Of a stretch of DNA of 19,016 nt, positions 12,789 to 19,016 are shown piece after piece. The notes below the pieces were generated by a model. The model had not been told where the DNA came from and did not search any database. It worked only from the letters and a program-made list of their open reading frames with translations. The number at the start of each line of letters is the position of its first letter. The first letter of the stretch is position 1. The translations under genes were made by a program, and so were the position numbers. Source of the DNA: a bacterium (GTDB lineage Bacteria > Bacillota_A > Clostridia > Lachnospirales > Lachnospiraceae); assembly GCA_004562915.1 (NCBI GenBank), contig SFQZ01000057.1, positions 1 to 19,016 on the forward strand, read 5' to 3'.

Positions 12789-14024
12789 CTATTTTTTCAT
12801 TTCCGGTATCCTTCCTGTTTTGATTCGTTTATCAGCAGGAGTCTTCTTTAACTTATCAAGGGAACGGGTCACCGGTTCAAAATGTCCGTTCCCATACAAT
12901 TCCTTCCCTTTCATATTCGGTCCCTCACGGAACGGATTTTCTTCATCCGGATGATAGGTAAACGTGCGGTACTCTTTTTCCATATCAAGAAAAGCAATAT
13001 ATGTTTTTTCTTCATCCGACACAAATACCTCATCTAAAGGCAGCATCACATCCAGTTCTTCTTTCTCCCCTGCACGATAAGTACCGGGGATACGTACAAG
13101 CAACAGGTTCAATTCTTCGCTCTGGCTGCGTATCAGGCTTTCATTGATGGTGATCTCCGCCACATGAGGCTGCTCTTTCATCTTAAGATAACGCTCCTCA
13201 TGGACAGACAGGATCCTGTGTTCCGATGCATCCAGAGCCTTCTTAAAATCCGGATTCCCAGCTCCTTTATCCGGCTCCCCGATCTGCTTCCTGATATCTT
13301 CACTGGCAGAGGTACTGTATGCATCTGCCGAGAGTTTCCCCGTCCCCGCATATTCCTCCAGAGTCATGTTTTTCATCTCCTCTACCGGTGTGCCATTTTT
13401 TAACATATCCTTCTGATACAGTTCATACCAGGCACGTACACTGGGGGCATCTGCATTGGCATATAGAATCTGTACATAACCATCCCCGATATTAAGGTCC
13501 GGAAGGACTGCATAATTCACCCGCATCTTGTCCAGATCCTCCTTCAGTTTTTCTACCTCCTGCGTCCATGGGATGCTTACAATGGATGCATTTCCTTCCG
13601 TCAGGTTCCTTAACTGTCGGTAGTCTTTCTCGCCACCCTGCAGCCTGCTCATGCAGAAGCTCTGATACCATGCCTCCACCTTGCTGGTATGGGGAATATA
13701 ATAGGCAATCTGGGTCATCCCGTCATGAGGATTCAGATCCGGCAGGGTAACATAGGATATACCCAGCTTTTCAAAATCTTTTTTCATATCGGCTAACTGA
13801 CCGGGATCCTCCGTAGGGATGTTCAGGATCTGGAACTGCCCCTGTGTGGCATGCATAAATGCAGTAAAGTTTTTCATTTCCCCACCCTTTAGCAGCCCTT
13901 TCTTTTCCATCCTTTTCATAAGCTGAAATAGCTGCAGGATTGCTTTCACCGAACCCTTGAGTAAGTAAAACTGCATCTCCATACCGATCCTTACGATCGT
14001 CAGTACTTCATTTTCATCTGTCAT
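12789..14024 (-). CDS. PcfB/DUF3801-like conjugation protein with an internal domain duplication
   Basis: This 411-residue cytoplasmic protein is encoded directly before the coupling protein. The N-terminus (MTDENEVLTIVRIGMEMQFY, then LLKGSVKAILQL) resembles PcfB/DUF3801 proteins, which accompany coupling proteins in Gram-positive conjugation systems. Two copies of one module are visible: residues about 62-122, with YVTLPDLNPHDGMTQIAYYI and VEAWY, and about 147-202, with YAVLPDLNIGDGYVQILYAN and VRAWY. The common pattern is PDLNxxDGxxQIxY followed by VxAWY. The C-terminal half (about 240-411) is charged and has no recognised domain. Standard PcfB-like proteins are much shorter, so this is an enlarged version. 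It may help dock the relaxosome on VirD4, inferred from family and position. Confidence 0.65.
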   Translation of the reverse strand: MTDENEVLTIVRIGMEMQFYLLKGSVKAILQLFQLMKRMEKKGLLKGGEMKNFTAFMHATQGQFQILNIPTEDPGQLADMKKDFEKLGISYVTLPDLNPHDGMTQIAYYIPHTSKVEAWYQSFCMSRLQGGEKDYRQLRNLTEGNASIVSIPWTQEVEKLKEDLDKMRVNYAVLPDLNIGDGYVQILYANADAPSVRAWYELYQKDMLKNGTPVEEMKNMTLEEYAGTGKLSADAYSTSASEDIRKQIGEPDKGAGNPDFKKALDASEHRILSVHEERYLKMKEQPHVAEITINESLIRSQSEELNLLLVRIPGTYRAGEKEELDVMLPLDEVFVSDEEKTYIAFLDMEKEYRTFTYHPDEENPFREGPNMKGKELYGNGHFEPVTRSLDKLKKTPADKRIKTGRIPEMKK

Positions 14025-14034
14025 GATTCTCCTC

Positions 14035-14283
14035 CTATGGAAGCCGTACTTTTACCGGCTTTCTCTCTCTTATTTTTTTGCTTTCCCGGGATATCCTCCT
14101 GTTTTCCATTTGCAGCTGAGCTTCTCTTTTTTGCATCTCTGCTTTCTGTTTATAGATTTCATACGGATGCATCAGATTCTGCTCCTCAATGAAACCGGAA
14201 AGGATCTCATTTTCTCTGGTAAGCTTTCTTAAAGCAGTTCCCATCTCCTCCAGCACGGCAAATAGTTTTTCTTCTCTTGACAC
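14035..14283 (-). CDS. Small coiled-coil protein of the mobilisation operon, GTG start
   Basis: I place the start at GTG 14283 because GGAGGG lies 8 bases upstream. A longer frame from ATG 14394 would run back into the preceding gene and has no ribosome binding site. The resulting 82-residue protein is charged and helical: EEKLFAVLEEMGTALRKLTR, then EIYKQKAEMQKREAQLQMEN. It looks like a short coiled coil followed by a basic tail (RKPVKVRLP). It ends 10 bases before the PcfB-like gene. It has no recognised domain. It could be a structural or DNA-binding relaxosome accessory, but this rests on position only. Confidence 0.65.
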   Translation of the reverse strand: MSREEKLFAVLEEMGTALRKLTRENEILSGFIEEQNLMHPYEIYKQKAEMQKREAQLQMENRRISRESKKIRERKPVKVRLP

Positions 14284-14335
14284 GATTCTCACCCTCCTGT
14301 TTTTAATCTGCTGTCCTTGTTTCTGTGTCTTTTTA

Positions 14336-15103
14336 TCACACCAGAAGTTTCCGGATTCGTTCCATCTCTTCAATCTGAAAGGATTCGTAGGCAATCTTAC
14401 GGATCACTTCTATGGGATCACCAGCTTCTCTGCAGGAGAGCAGATACTCTTTTTGCTCTTTGGAAAAGTTCTTTTCTTTTAAAAGTGCTATCAGCTCTTC
14501 CGCTTCTTTCTGTTCCCTCTTTCGATAAAATGCCCCAAAGATTCTTTTTCCCCATGGCAAAAGAGATTTCTTTGTCTGAGATGGAGATTTGTTTACCGGG
14601 GAAACTGTTTTTAGTTGTACTTGTAACTTTTTCAATTCACTGCGCAGCATTTCATTTTCCATCTGCAGATCGGCTGCCTCTTTTTCTTTTTCTTCCACTG
14701 CTTTTTGGAAGTCCTCTTTGTTTTCTTTCCACTGGGACAGGAAACCGCACAAAAGGCTGCTCTCTTTCATCTGTTTTTCTACCTGCTCCTTTAGTTCTCC
14801 CAGTTCCGTCTCCAGTGAGGAATCTACACCATATTCCTGGCGGAAATATTTCTGCCTTACTTCCCAGATTCCTCCTGCCGTAAGTTCAGATAGCCCGGTA
14901 AGCCATTCTGCCGGAACCTGTTCTGCCAGAGCAATATAAAGCCATTCCCTGTTGGTAAAAGAAAGACCGGAGACTGCCAGAAGATCCAGCTTTTCTTTGG
15001 ATATCCCCATATTTGCTGCGATCCTTACCTGCCAGCATCCCACCTCATCAAGACCCTGCCTGCGCTTTTCTTCCAGATATGTTTTTATCTCACCGCTGTT
15101 CAT
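14336..15103 (-). CDS. Coiled-coil protein downstream of the relaxase, function unknown
   Basis: This 255-residue protein overlaps the end of the relaxase gene by 14 bases, indicating translational coupling. The N-terminal part (1-95) is mixed: ARIAANMGISKEKLDLLAVS-like helices and REWLYIALAEQVPAEWLTGL. Residues about 97-170 form a clear coiled coil with heptad-like Leu/Glu/Lys (LETELGELKEQVEKQMKESS, EKEAADLQMENEMLRSELKK). A basic linker (PSQTKKSLLPWGKRIFGAFY) follows, then a helical end (ELIALLKEKNFSKEQKEYLL). I recognise no enzyme motif. Proteins of this type are frequent between relaxase and coupling-protein genes of clostridial integrative elements, and a relaxosome scaffold is a reasonable guess. 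Confidence 0.75.
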   Translation of the reverse strand: MNSGEIKTYLEEKRRQGLDEVGCWQVRIAANMGISKEKLDLLAVSGLSFTNREWLYIALAEQVPAEWLTGLSELTAGGIWEVRQKYFRQEYGVDSSLETELGELKEQVEKQMKESSLLCGFLSQWKENKEDFQKAVEEKEKEAADLQMENEMLRSELKKLQVQLKTVSPVNKSPSQTKKSLLPWGKRIFGAFYRKREQKEAEELIALLKEKNFSKEQKEYLLSCREAGDPIEVIRKIAYESFQIEEMERIRKLLV

Positions 15104-16373
15104 GGATTACCTTCCCCTTCTTTATGTTTCTGTCCGGATTTTGCACTTTCTTTTCGGGAAGCAGATTGATTACATTCTCACGGCTTTTGATATCCCTTCG
15201 GATCCGGTTTACGATCCTCAGTTCGCATCTCAGATTCCGGAGCATCTCTTCATCCCCGCAATCCCTCGCCTGCTTCATCTCCCACAACAGTTCTTCATGT
15301 TTTTTATGGAGTTCCTTTTCTTCCCGAATCCGATGCGTCATCAGATAACTGCAGCTTTCCGAGATCTGATGGATTCTGAGGATATCCCTTCTGTAGGAGG
15401 CATTGCGAACCGCATACGGGCTGTGGATCTGCCCCGCCCGAAAAACTCTCTTTACATACCGAAACTGTAATCCGGTAAGATACCAGACCGTCCGGACCTT
15501 TCCATATGGTATACGGACAGAAGTCCATGCCCGAATAATTGGAGATGGATTGGGAGAATATACCTGCTTTTCCCCACCATTTATTTTTTTATCCTGCAGC
15601 CGTTTTATGATATCCGGCACATGATATCCTTCCTCCAGCTGATAGCTGCGGCAGCCTCTCTTTTTTCCATCTGCATAAAACGTAAGATACGGCTCTTTCT
15701 TTTTTTCCGAATACCCCTCCCTGAGTTCATATCCCATTTTCCTCATCTGGCTGAGAAATTCAGGATAATCTTTTGCTTTTTGGATAGCCGCATCGATGTC
15801 TGCCTGCAGGATTATTCTGGCACTGGGATGTTTCTCTTTTTCCGCTTTCCACTGAGCATAATGCTTTGTTTTCCTCTGCTCTTTTTCAAAAATAAGCTTC
15901 GGCAGTCCCAGTTCCCCGCAAAGCCGGTCTGTTATGGGCTGGATGGACTTCTCCCAGTCTCCCTTTTCATACCGGTATTTATATCCTGTAGTCCGGGATA
16001 CCGAATTAAATACCACATGTCCATGCATGTGGGCATGGTCTTTATGGACGGAAAATACATAATCGTAATCATCCTGCAGATATTCCTCGCACCACCGTTT
16101 TACCAGCTGGTATATCTGTTCCAGTGTCGCCTCCCCCGGTCTGCAGCTGATGATAAAATGATAGCCCTGTCTGCCATATAATTTCCCGTATTCCTCTTTC
16201 GTTGCAAGAAATGTCCGGTATACTTCCTCTGCTGTAACTCCGCTGTTGCCGCCCACCAACAGCATCCCTTCTGTTTTTTCCGGATTCAGGATATACCGGA
16301 TTGCATTTTTCAGATGAGAGGACGGATGTCCTTTTTTTACTTCTTTCATATGTCCCAGTTTTGTGATCGCCAT
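15090..16373 (-). CDS. MOBP-type relaxase/mobilisation nuclease
   Basis: This 427-residue relaxase nicks one strand at oriT and stays attached to the 5' end during transfer. The N-terminal domain contains the presumed catalytic Tyr27 in NAIRYILNPEKT. The metal-binding histidine motif VHKDHAHMHGHVVFNSVSRT (about 109-128) includes His113, His115 and His117, with the FNSV ending typical of the MobA/VirD2 family. The C-terminal half (about 190-427) is basic and helical, as usual for this family. Length is normal for clostridial MOBP relaxases. The ATG follows the MobC stop with no gap, so the two are co-translated. A candidate substrate site is the inverted repeat at 18526-18588, near the start of the same operon. 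The presence of both MobC and VirD4 shows that this is a true mobilisation module. Confidence 0.92.
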   Translation of the reverse strand: MAITKLGHMKEVKKGHPSSHLKNAIRYILNPEKTEGMLLVGGNSGVTAEEVYRTFLATKEEYGKLYGRQGYHFIISCRPGEATLEQIYQLVKRWCEEYLQDDYDYVFSVHKDHAHMHGHVVFNSVSRTTGYKYRYEKGDWEKSIQPITDRLCGELGLPKLIFEKEQRKTKHYAQWKAEKEKHPSARIILQADIDAAIQKAKDYPEFLSQMRKMGYELREGYSEKKKEPYLTFYADGKKRGCRSYQLEEGYHVPDIIKRLQDKKINGGEKQVYSPNPSPIIRAWTSVRIPYGKVRTVWYLTGLQFRYVKRVFRAGQIHSPYAVRNASYRRDILRIHQISESCSYLMTHRIREEKELHKKHEELLWEMKQARDCGDEEMLRNLRCELRIVNRIRRDIKSRENVINLLPEKKVQNPDRNIKKGKVIHEQR

Positions 16374-16697
16374 TTACGTATCCTTCCTCAAGTCATCCTC
16401 TATCTGTTCCAAGATCCGGTATACCTTTTCAAGCGCACGCATAAGTTCCTCCCCGTCATGGATAAAACAGATGCCTGCATTGATACGGGCGGTGATCTGG
16501 TTGATATTGACTCCGATCTTACGGATCTGATAGGCAGCTTCCTTAAAATGCATCCCATCTATTTTGCCGGAAGCATTCTGCAGGAGAATCCTCCTGCAGA
16601 ATGCGGAAAGATTTCCGTCTGCCCTTTTCTGAAGGAGGTCATACTCCTGTGGTGTCAGACGGATATCCACATGTTTTGTTTTCCTTATTGATTTCAT
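16374..16697 (-). CDS. mobC: MobC-like relaxosome accessory protein
   Basis: This 107-residue DNA-binding protein helps the relaxase melt and nick oriT. The N-terminus KHVDIRLTPQEYDLLQKRA is a ribbon-helix-helix-like strand and helix. The central motif EAAYQIRKIGVNINQITARI is the hallmark MobC sequence (IGxNxNQI). The C-terminus is a long helix (LMRALEKVYRILEQIEDDLR). It overlaps the upstream DUF5688-like gene by the four bases ATGA and abuts the relaxase gene. Length and motif are normal for the family. Confidence 0.9.
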   Translation of the reverse strand: MKSIRKTKHVDIRLTPQEYDLLQKRADGNLSAFCRRILLQNASGKIDGMHFKEAAYQIRKIGVNINQITARINAGICFIHDGEELMRALEKVYRILEQIEDDLRKDT

Positions 16698-17623
16698 GAA
16701 AGGACCGGTGACCGCAATCTTTTATTCTGCTGATATTGCTCCAATGTCACTTCTTTTCCTTTATCCATGATTCGTACCTTTCCATCCCGGAACTTATAAA
16801 TATGACTGGCAAGCACTTCCCCCGGTTCCACATGCGATTGGTTAATCTCACATACCATCTTCTCCAGTTCTATGGGGTCTGCCGGTGCCCCGTTTACCGG
16901 AGTTACAAGGATTTCATGGATGCTGGACGGAAGGATATAAAGTTCCCCTTCTTTCTTTTCCAGTTCTCCCAGCATATCCGTATCCGTAATACCAAATGCA
17001 CCATACCTGCATTTTGAATTCGTCAATACATATAGCGGCATTTCATCTCTCATGATTCCCTCACCGATCAAAGAATTCATAGTCATCAGTTTCAACGGTG
17101 TTTGGGATGCCGCATTTTCTTTTGCCTGTGCCAGGATCTCATCTCCTGTTTTTTCCCACGTATAGGCCAGGGAATTCGTTACTTTAATCTCATACCCTTC
17201 CTGGGGTATATATGCAGCAATAACTGCCAGATCCAGATACCGTTCATGGGGTACATCCTGAAGGAATGCCCTGTTTTCCCCATAATTGATCACTATGGGA
17301 TAGATATGTTCTTTTACCATGTCATAGTTTCCCATAATCTTTCTGGTCCCATCCAGATACTTCTGCATTTCCTTGTAATTGGCTCCCAGGGCAAATTGGA
17401 GAGCTTCACCTACGATTTTTTCAATATCTTCCCCTCTCTCATACTGTTTATAATACTGGTCCGGATAAATGACCGCACCGACATCTGACCCATCCGATAA
17501 CACAACTCCTGTGACCGACTGGTTGATCTTGCTTACTCTTTTTTCCTCTACCCGGATTTCTGCTGATACCTGGCTTTTCGCTTCCATAAAAAAAAGGCTG
17601 GAAAATTCTTTTTTGCTTAACAT
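16694..17623 (-). CDS. DUF5688-family protein
   Basis: This 309-residue, mostly acidic soluble protein has no signal peptide or membrane helix. The regions GAVIYPDQYYKQYERGEDIE, ERYLDLAVIAAYIPQE and GELYILPSSIHEILVTPVNG match what I know of DUF5688 proteins. These are common in Lachnospiraceae and Ruminococcaceae mobile elements and have no established biochemical role. The ATG at 17623 has GGAG about 7 bases upstream in AAGGAG. It is co-transcribed between RadC and MobC, with an ATGA overlap to MobC. It may act in the recipient or regulate transfer, but nothing shows this directly. Confidence 0.78.
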   Translation of the reverse strand: MLSKKEFSSLFFMEAKSQVSAEIRVEEKRVSKINQSVTGVVLSDGSDVGAVIYPDQYYKQYERGEDIEKIVGEALQFALGANYKEMQKYLDGTRKIMGNYDMVKEHIYPIVINYGENRAFLQDVPHERYLDLAVIAAYIPQEGYEIKVTNSLAYTWEKTGDEILAQAKENAASQTPLKLMTMNSLIGEGIMRDEMPLYVLTNSKCRYGAFGITDTDMLGELEKKEGELYILPSSIHEILVTPVNGAPADPIELEKMVCEINQSHVEPGEVLASHIYKFRDGKVRIMDKGKEVTLEQYQQNKRLRSPVLS

Positions 17624-17644
17624 GTTTTTCTCCTTTTTGTCATC

Positions 17645-18208
17645 TTATAATCGTTTTTGTTCCAAATGTTTCCTTCTGTTTTTCTTTCTGACCGATTTCT
17701 CAACCGGTCTTTCACTGTTTTCCGGTTCATGGATGGAATCTGCATCCGGCTGCTGAAAAGACATCATGTTATTGCTGCGGAAACTGAAGATATCTTCCGT
17801 AAGACCACCAACGATCACATGATCTATTACAGGGATGTCTAAAAATTCCCCGCACTTTTCCATTTTCCGTGTCAGCAGAATATCCTCCTTTGACGGCTGC
17901 ACACTGCCGCTTGGATGGTTGTGTACCAGAATAATGTTGGACGCATTGGCCAAGATGGCACTTTTAAAAAGTTCCCTGGCACTTACCATACACTGGTTTA
18001 CCGTCCCAATGCTTACCATGTTCATGTTGACGACCTGACCGTTTGCCTGCATATTGAGGACACACATCACTTCCCTGTCATACGTGGACAGTTCTTTTGC
18101 CACCAGTTCCCACACATCCTCCTTGTTAAGTATAGGTTTTTCACTATACAGGGAACGTTCCTTTACCAGACGTACACTGACCACGGTAAGCTCATTCTTT
18201 TCTTCCAT
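17645..18208 (-). CDS. radC: RadC-like JAB-domain protein
   Basis: This protein of about 187 residues consists of the JAB/MPN metallo-domain of the RadC family. It lacks the N-terminal helix-hairpin-helix region of chromosomal RadC. The zinc site is complete: Glu46 in DREVMCVLNMQ, then HNHPSGSVQPSKED with both His (96 and 98) and Asp109. The strand VSIGTVNQCMVSARELFKSA is also typical. The last 35 residues are basic (RKKNRRKH). I chose ATG 18208, because the earlier in-frame TTG is less likely and the ATG lies inside the preceding small gene, overlapping its stop. Short RadC proteins are widespread on plasmids and conjugative elements. A role in DNA repair or in recipient establishment has been proposed, but the activity is not settled. 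Confidence 0.88.
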   Translation of the reverse strand: MEEKNELTVVSVRLVKERSLYSEKPILNKEDVWELVAKELSTYDREVMCVLNMQANGQVVNMNMVSIGTVNQCMVSARELFKSAILANASNIILVHNHPSGSVQPSKEDILLTRKMEKCGEFLDIPVIDHVIVGGLTEDIFSFRSNNMMSFQQPDADSIHEPENSERPVEKSVRKKNRRKHLEQKRL

Positions 18209-18356
18209 CGTCAAAGACCACCTCCAGCATCATTCCCTCCGGCATCTGTTGGACCAGCTGGCGAAGCTGTATCCTGTCCACACACACTTTCGCCGGTTCT
18301 TCCAGCGGCTCCGATAACCTCTCCTTTTGTAATACTGTTTCTTTTGATTTTTCCAT
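18192..18356 (-). CDS. Small acidic protein, second gene of the mobilisation operon
   Basis: This 54-residue frame begins MEKSKETVLQKERLSEPLEE and ends LRQLVQQMPEGMMLEVVFDD-GRKE. GGAG lies 4 bases before the ATG, and the stop overlaps the RadC start by 17 bases. The end pattern VQQMPEGMMLEVVFDDG resembles small proteins seen in clostridial mobile elements, but I cannot name a family. It is certainly positioned as a translated gene. Confidence 0.65.
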   Translation of the reverse strand: MEKSKETVLQKERLSEPLEEPAKVCVDRIQLRQLVQQMPEGMMLEVVFDDGRKE

Positions 18357-18364
18357 TACTCTCC

Positions 18365-18499
18365 TTACTCACTGATCAACATGGTCTTTTCATCTTTCTT
18401 TACTACAAAGATTTCTTTTACAGGCTGCATTTCTTTTCTGGATTCCTGAAGATATTTCTGGATCACTTCCTGCAGGTTGCTGCTGTTCTTTTTCTCCAT
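18365..18499 (-). CDS. Small protein, first gene of the mobilisation operon
   Basis: This 44-residue frame starts at ATG 18499, with AGGAGG 9 bases upstream, a near-ideal ribosome binding site. It reads MEKKNSSNLQEVIQKYLQES, then ends VKEIFVVKKDEKTMLISE. The stop is 8 bases before the next gene. It is charged and helical with no recognised domain. The strong site and tight spacing make it a real gene despite its length. Confidence 0.65.
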   Translation of the reverse strand: MEKKNSSNLQEVIQKYLQESRKEMQPVKEIFVVKKDEKTMLISE

Positions 18500-18525
18500 A
18501 ACCGTTTCCTCCTTTCCGGACAGAA

Positions 18526-18588
18526 CAAAGTGGGCAAGTCTACTTCAACTTCTCACACCCCTCACTCATGAGAGGCTTGCACACTTTG
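18526..18588. promoter_or_regulatory. Candidate origin of transfer (oriT): 13-bp inverted repeat
   Basis: CAAAGTGGGCAAG (18526-18538) and CTTGCACACTTTG (18576-18588) are inverted repeats with one mismatch. They flank a 37-base interval that itself holds CTCATGAG (18565-18572, palindromic). The site lies just before the first gene of an operon encoding MobC and a relaxase, the usual place for oriT. A regulator site is the alternative. The nick position cannot be given. Confidence 0.5.
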
Positions 18589-18650
18589 AGCGCCGATGCG
18601 CAGCTGCTTTATCTGCTTTCCTCTGTGCATCGTGTGCATCCCACGGAGGG

Positions 18651-18697
18651 CTTTTTATATGATAGGAAATGCCAAGCATTTCCTATCATATAAAAAG
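18651..18697. repeat. Perfect 22-bp hairpin with a 3-base loop
   Basis: Bases 18651-18672 are exactly complementary to 18676-18697, with loop CAA. The first seven bases read on the minus strand (CTTTTTA) are also the T-tract of the adjacent terminator. So the long hairpin and the terminator release step share bases. It lies in the 5' leader of the mobilisation operon. Confidence 0.85.
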
Positions 18698-18719
18698 ACG
18701 CCTCCCTTAAGAAGCGTCT
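18696..18719 (-). terminator. Intrinsic terminator or attenuator in the mobilisation-operon leader
   Basis: On the minus strand AGACGC (18719-18714) pairs with GCGTCT (18701-18696), extended inward by TTC/GAG to a 9-bp stem with a six-base loop. A TTTTTAT run follows immediately. It stops transcription arriving from beyond 18.7 kb, before the first gene of the operon. It is either the terminator of an upstream gene or an attenuator in a long leader. Confidence 0.7.
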
Positions 18720-18835
18720 GTCCTGTATTCTAATTTCACCCTACAGAATGTTTCATCTGCAAGGATAATTAGCCTTATTCAATTATTTTTCGCCCTGTTA
18801 CTGTTTCTACCGCAGTTTCAGGACCGTTCACTGTT

Positions 18836-18902
18836 TACCGGAACACTTCCGGTATTTTTCCGGGAATCTCCCGGTATTTTTCAAAATCCCAAAAGGATTT
18901 TG
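18836..18902. repeat. Three consecutive hairpins, two sharing a repeated 11-base arm
   Basis: TACCGGAA-CAC-TTCCGGTA (18836-18854), CCGGGA-ATC-TCCCGG (18860-18874) and CAAAATCC-CAAAA-GGATTTTG (18882-18902) follow one another with short T-rich gaps. The first two are near copies, spaced 22 bases apart with TTTTT between them. They may be regulator binding sites or structures in the leader of the minus-strand operon. Confidence 0.7.
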
Positions 18903-18915
18903 GCAAGATACGCAT

Positions 18916-18942
18916 TTTATAGTGGCTCAGTTGTCAAGACAA
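18916..18942 (-). promoter_or_regulatory. Possible promoter with overlapping TTGTC-AA-GACAA palindrome
   Basis: On the minus strand TATAAA (18921-18916) follows TTGTCT (18942-18937) at 15 bases. A better TTGACA (18937-18932) lies too close at 10 bases. The 12-base palindrome at 18931-18942 covers the -35 region and could be an operator. If real, the operon has a leader of about 400 bases. Bases 18943-19016 hold a palindrome (AAAAATCTAAGATTTTT) and no gene. Confidence 0.3.
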
Positions 18943-19016
18943 AAATCTAAGATTTTTATAATGAACTGATGTGGTGGACAAGTTACAAGGAACATGGAGA
19001 GAACAGTGGAGCACTC

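Noticed and set aside
14284..14394. Upstream extension of the small coiled-coil gene to ATG 14394
   Set aside because: The extension overlaps the preceding gene and lacks a ribosome binding site; GTG 14283 has GGAGGG at ideal spacing.
11195..18662. Many long plus-strand frames opposite the mobilisation operon
   Set aside because: They are mirror frames of well-supported minus-strand genes. They lack ribosome binding sites and recognisable domains.

Overview
The window looks like a low-GC Firmicute, most likely a gut clostridium of the Lachnospiraceae type. Support comes from AGGAGG-type ribosome binding sites, an agr-like GHKL/LytTR pair, a Hol44-like holin, a PG-binding/CHAP lysin, and a clostridial-style mobilisation operon (MobC, MOBP relaxase, VirD4). 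The species cannot be fixed from sequence alone. By eye, bases 1 to about 9700 are clearly more AT-rich than bases 10400 to 19016, so at least two segments of different history are joined here. The junction is marked by a broken IS200-type element.

Left segment (1-9700). A minus-strand operon (2622 down to 144) encodes a double-HTH XRE regulator, a LytTR response regulator and a GHKL sensor kinase. The kinase is split by a frameshift inside a shortened membrane domain. Upstream lies a cluster of TTAACTCTCG-type repeats, then a roughly 360-nt block (3079-3437) closed by a 15-bp end-to-end helix. That block contains three 24-nt tandem repeats and a nested long hairpin, and is a good candidate for a large structured RNA. 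Plus-strand genes follow: a small membrane protein and a holin (3543-4150), a small sigma-70-like factor (4427-4966), an 861-residue lysin without signal peptide (seven PG-binding modules, CHAP domain, unrecognised C-terminal region, terminal membrane helix; 5048-7633), and a putative lipoprotein (8125-9438). The holin operon and the lysin gene share an unusual promoter, TT(T/G)(A/C)(C/A)(A/C)-16 bp-CTCTTTATAT. This resembles promoters read by TcdR/UviA-type toxin and bacteriocin sigma factors. The simplest reading is a quorum-linked, sigma-controlled holin/endolysin lysis or secretion cassette.

Junction (9700-10630). An IS200/IS605-type TnpA with a one-base frameshift is flanked by two sets of small CT(G)AAAG-loop hairpins. 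A stretch with no convincing gene follows.

Right segment (10633-19016). One compact minus-strand mobilisation operon runs from about 18.5 kb down to 10.6 kb. In transcription order it encodes two small proteins, a RadC-type JAB protein, a DUF5688-like protein, MobC, a MOBP relaxase, a coiled-coil protein, a small coiled-coil protein, a PcfB-like protein with a duplicated domain, the VirD4 coupling protein, and a 66-residue reading frame directly after the VirD4 stop codon. It is preceded by a long leader with tandem hairpins, an intrinsic terminator overlapping a perfect 22-bp hairpin, and a 13-bp imperfect inverted repeat that is a candidate oriT. No VirB4, VirB6 or other mating-channel gene is visible after VirD4, so the element is mobilisable, truncated, or carries its channel genes elsewhere.
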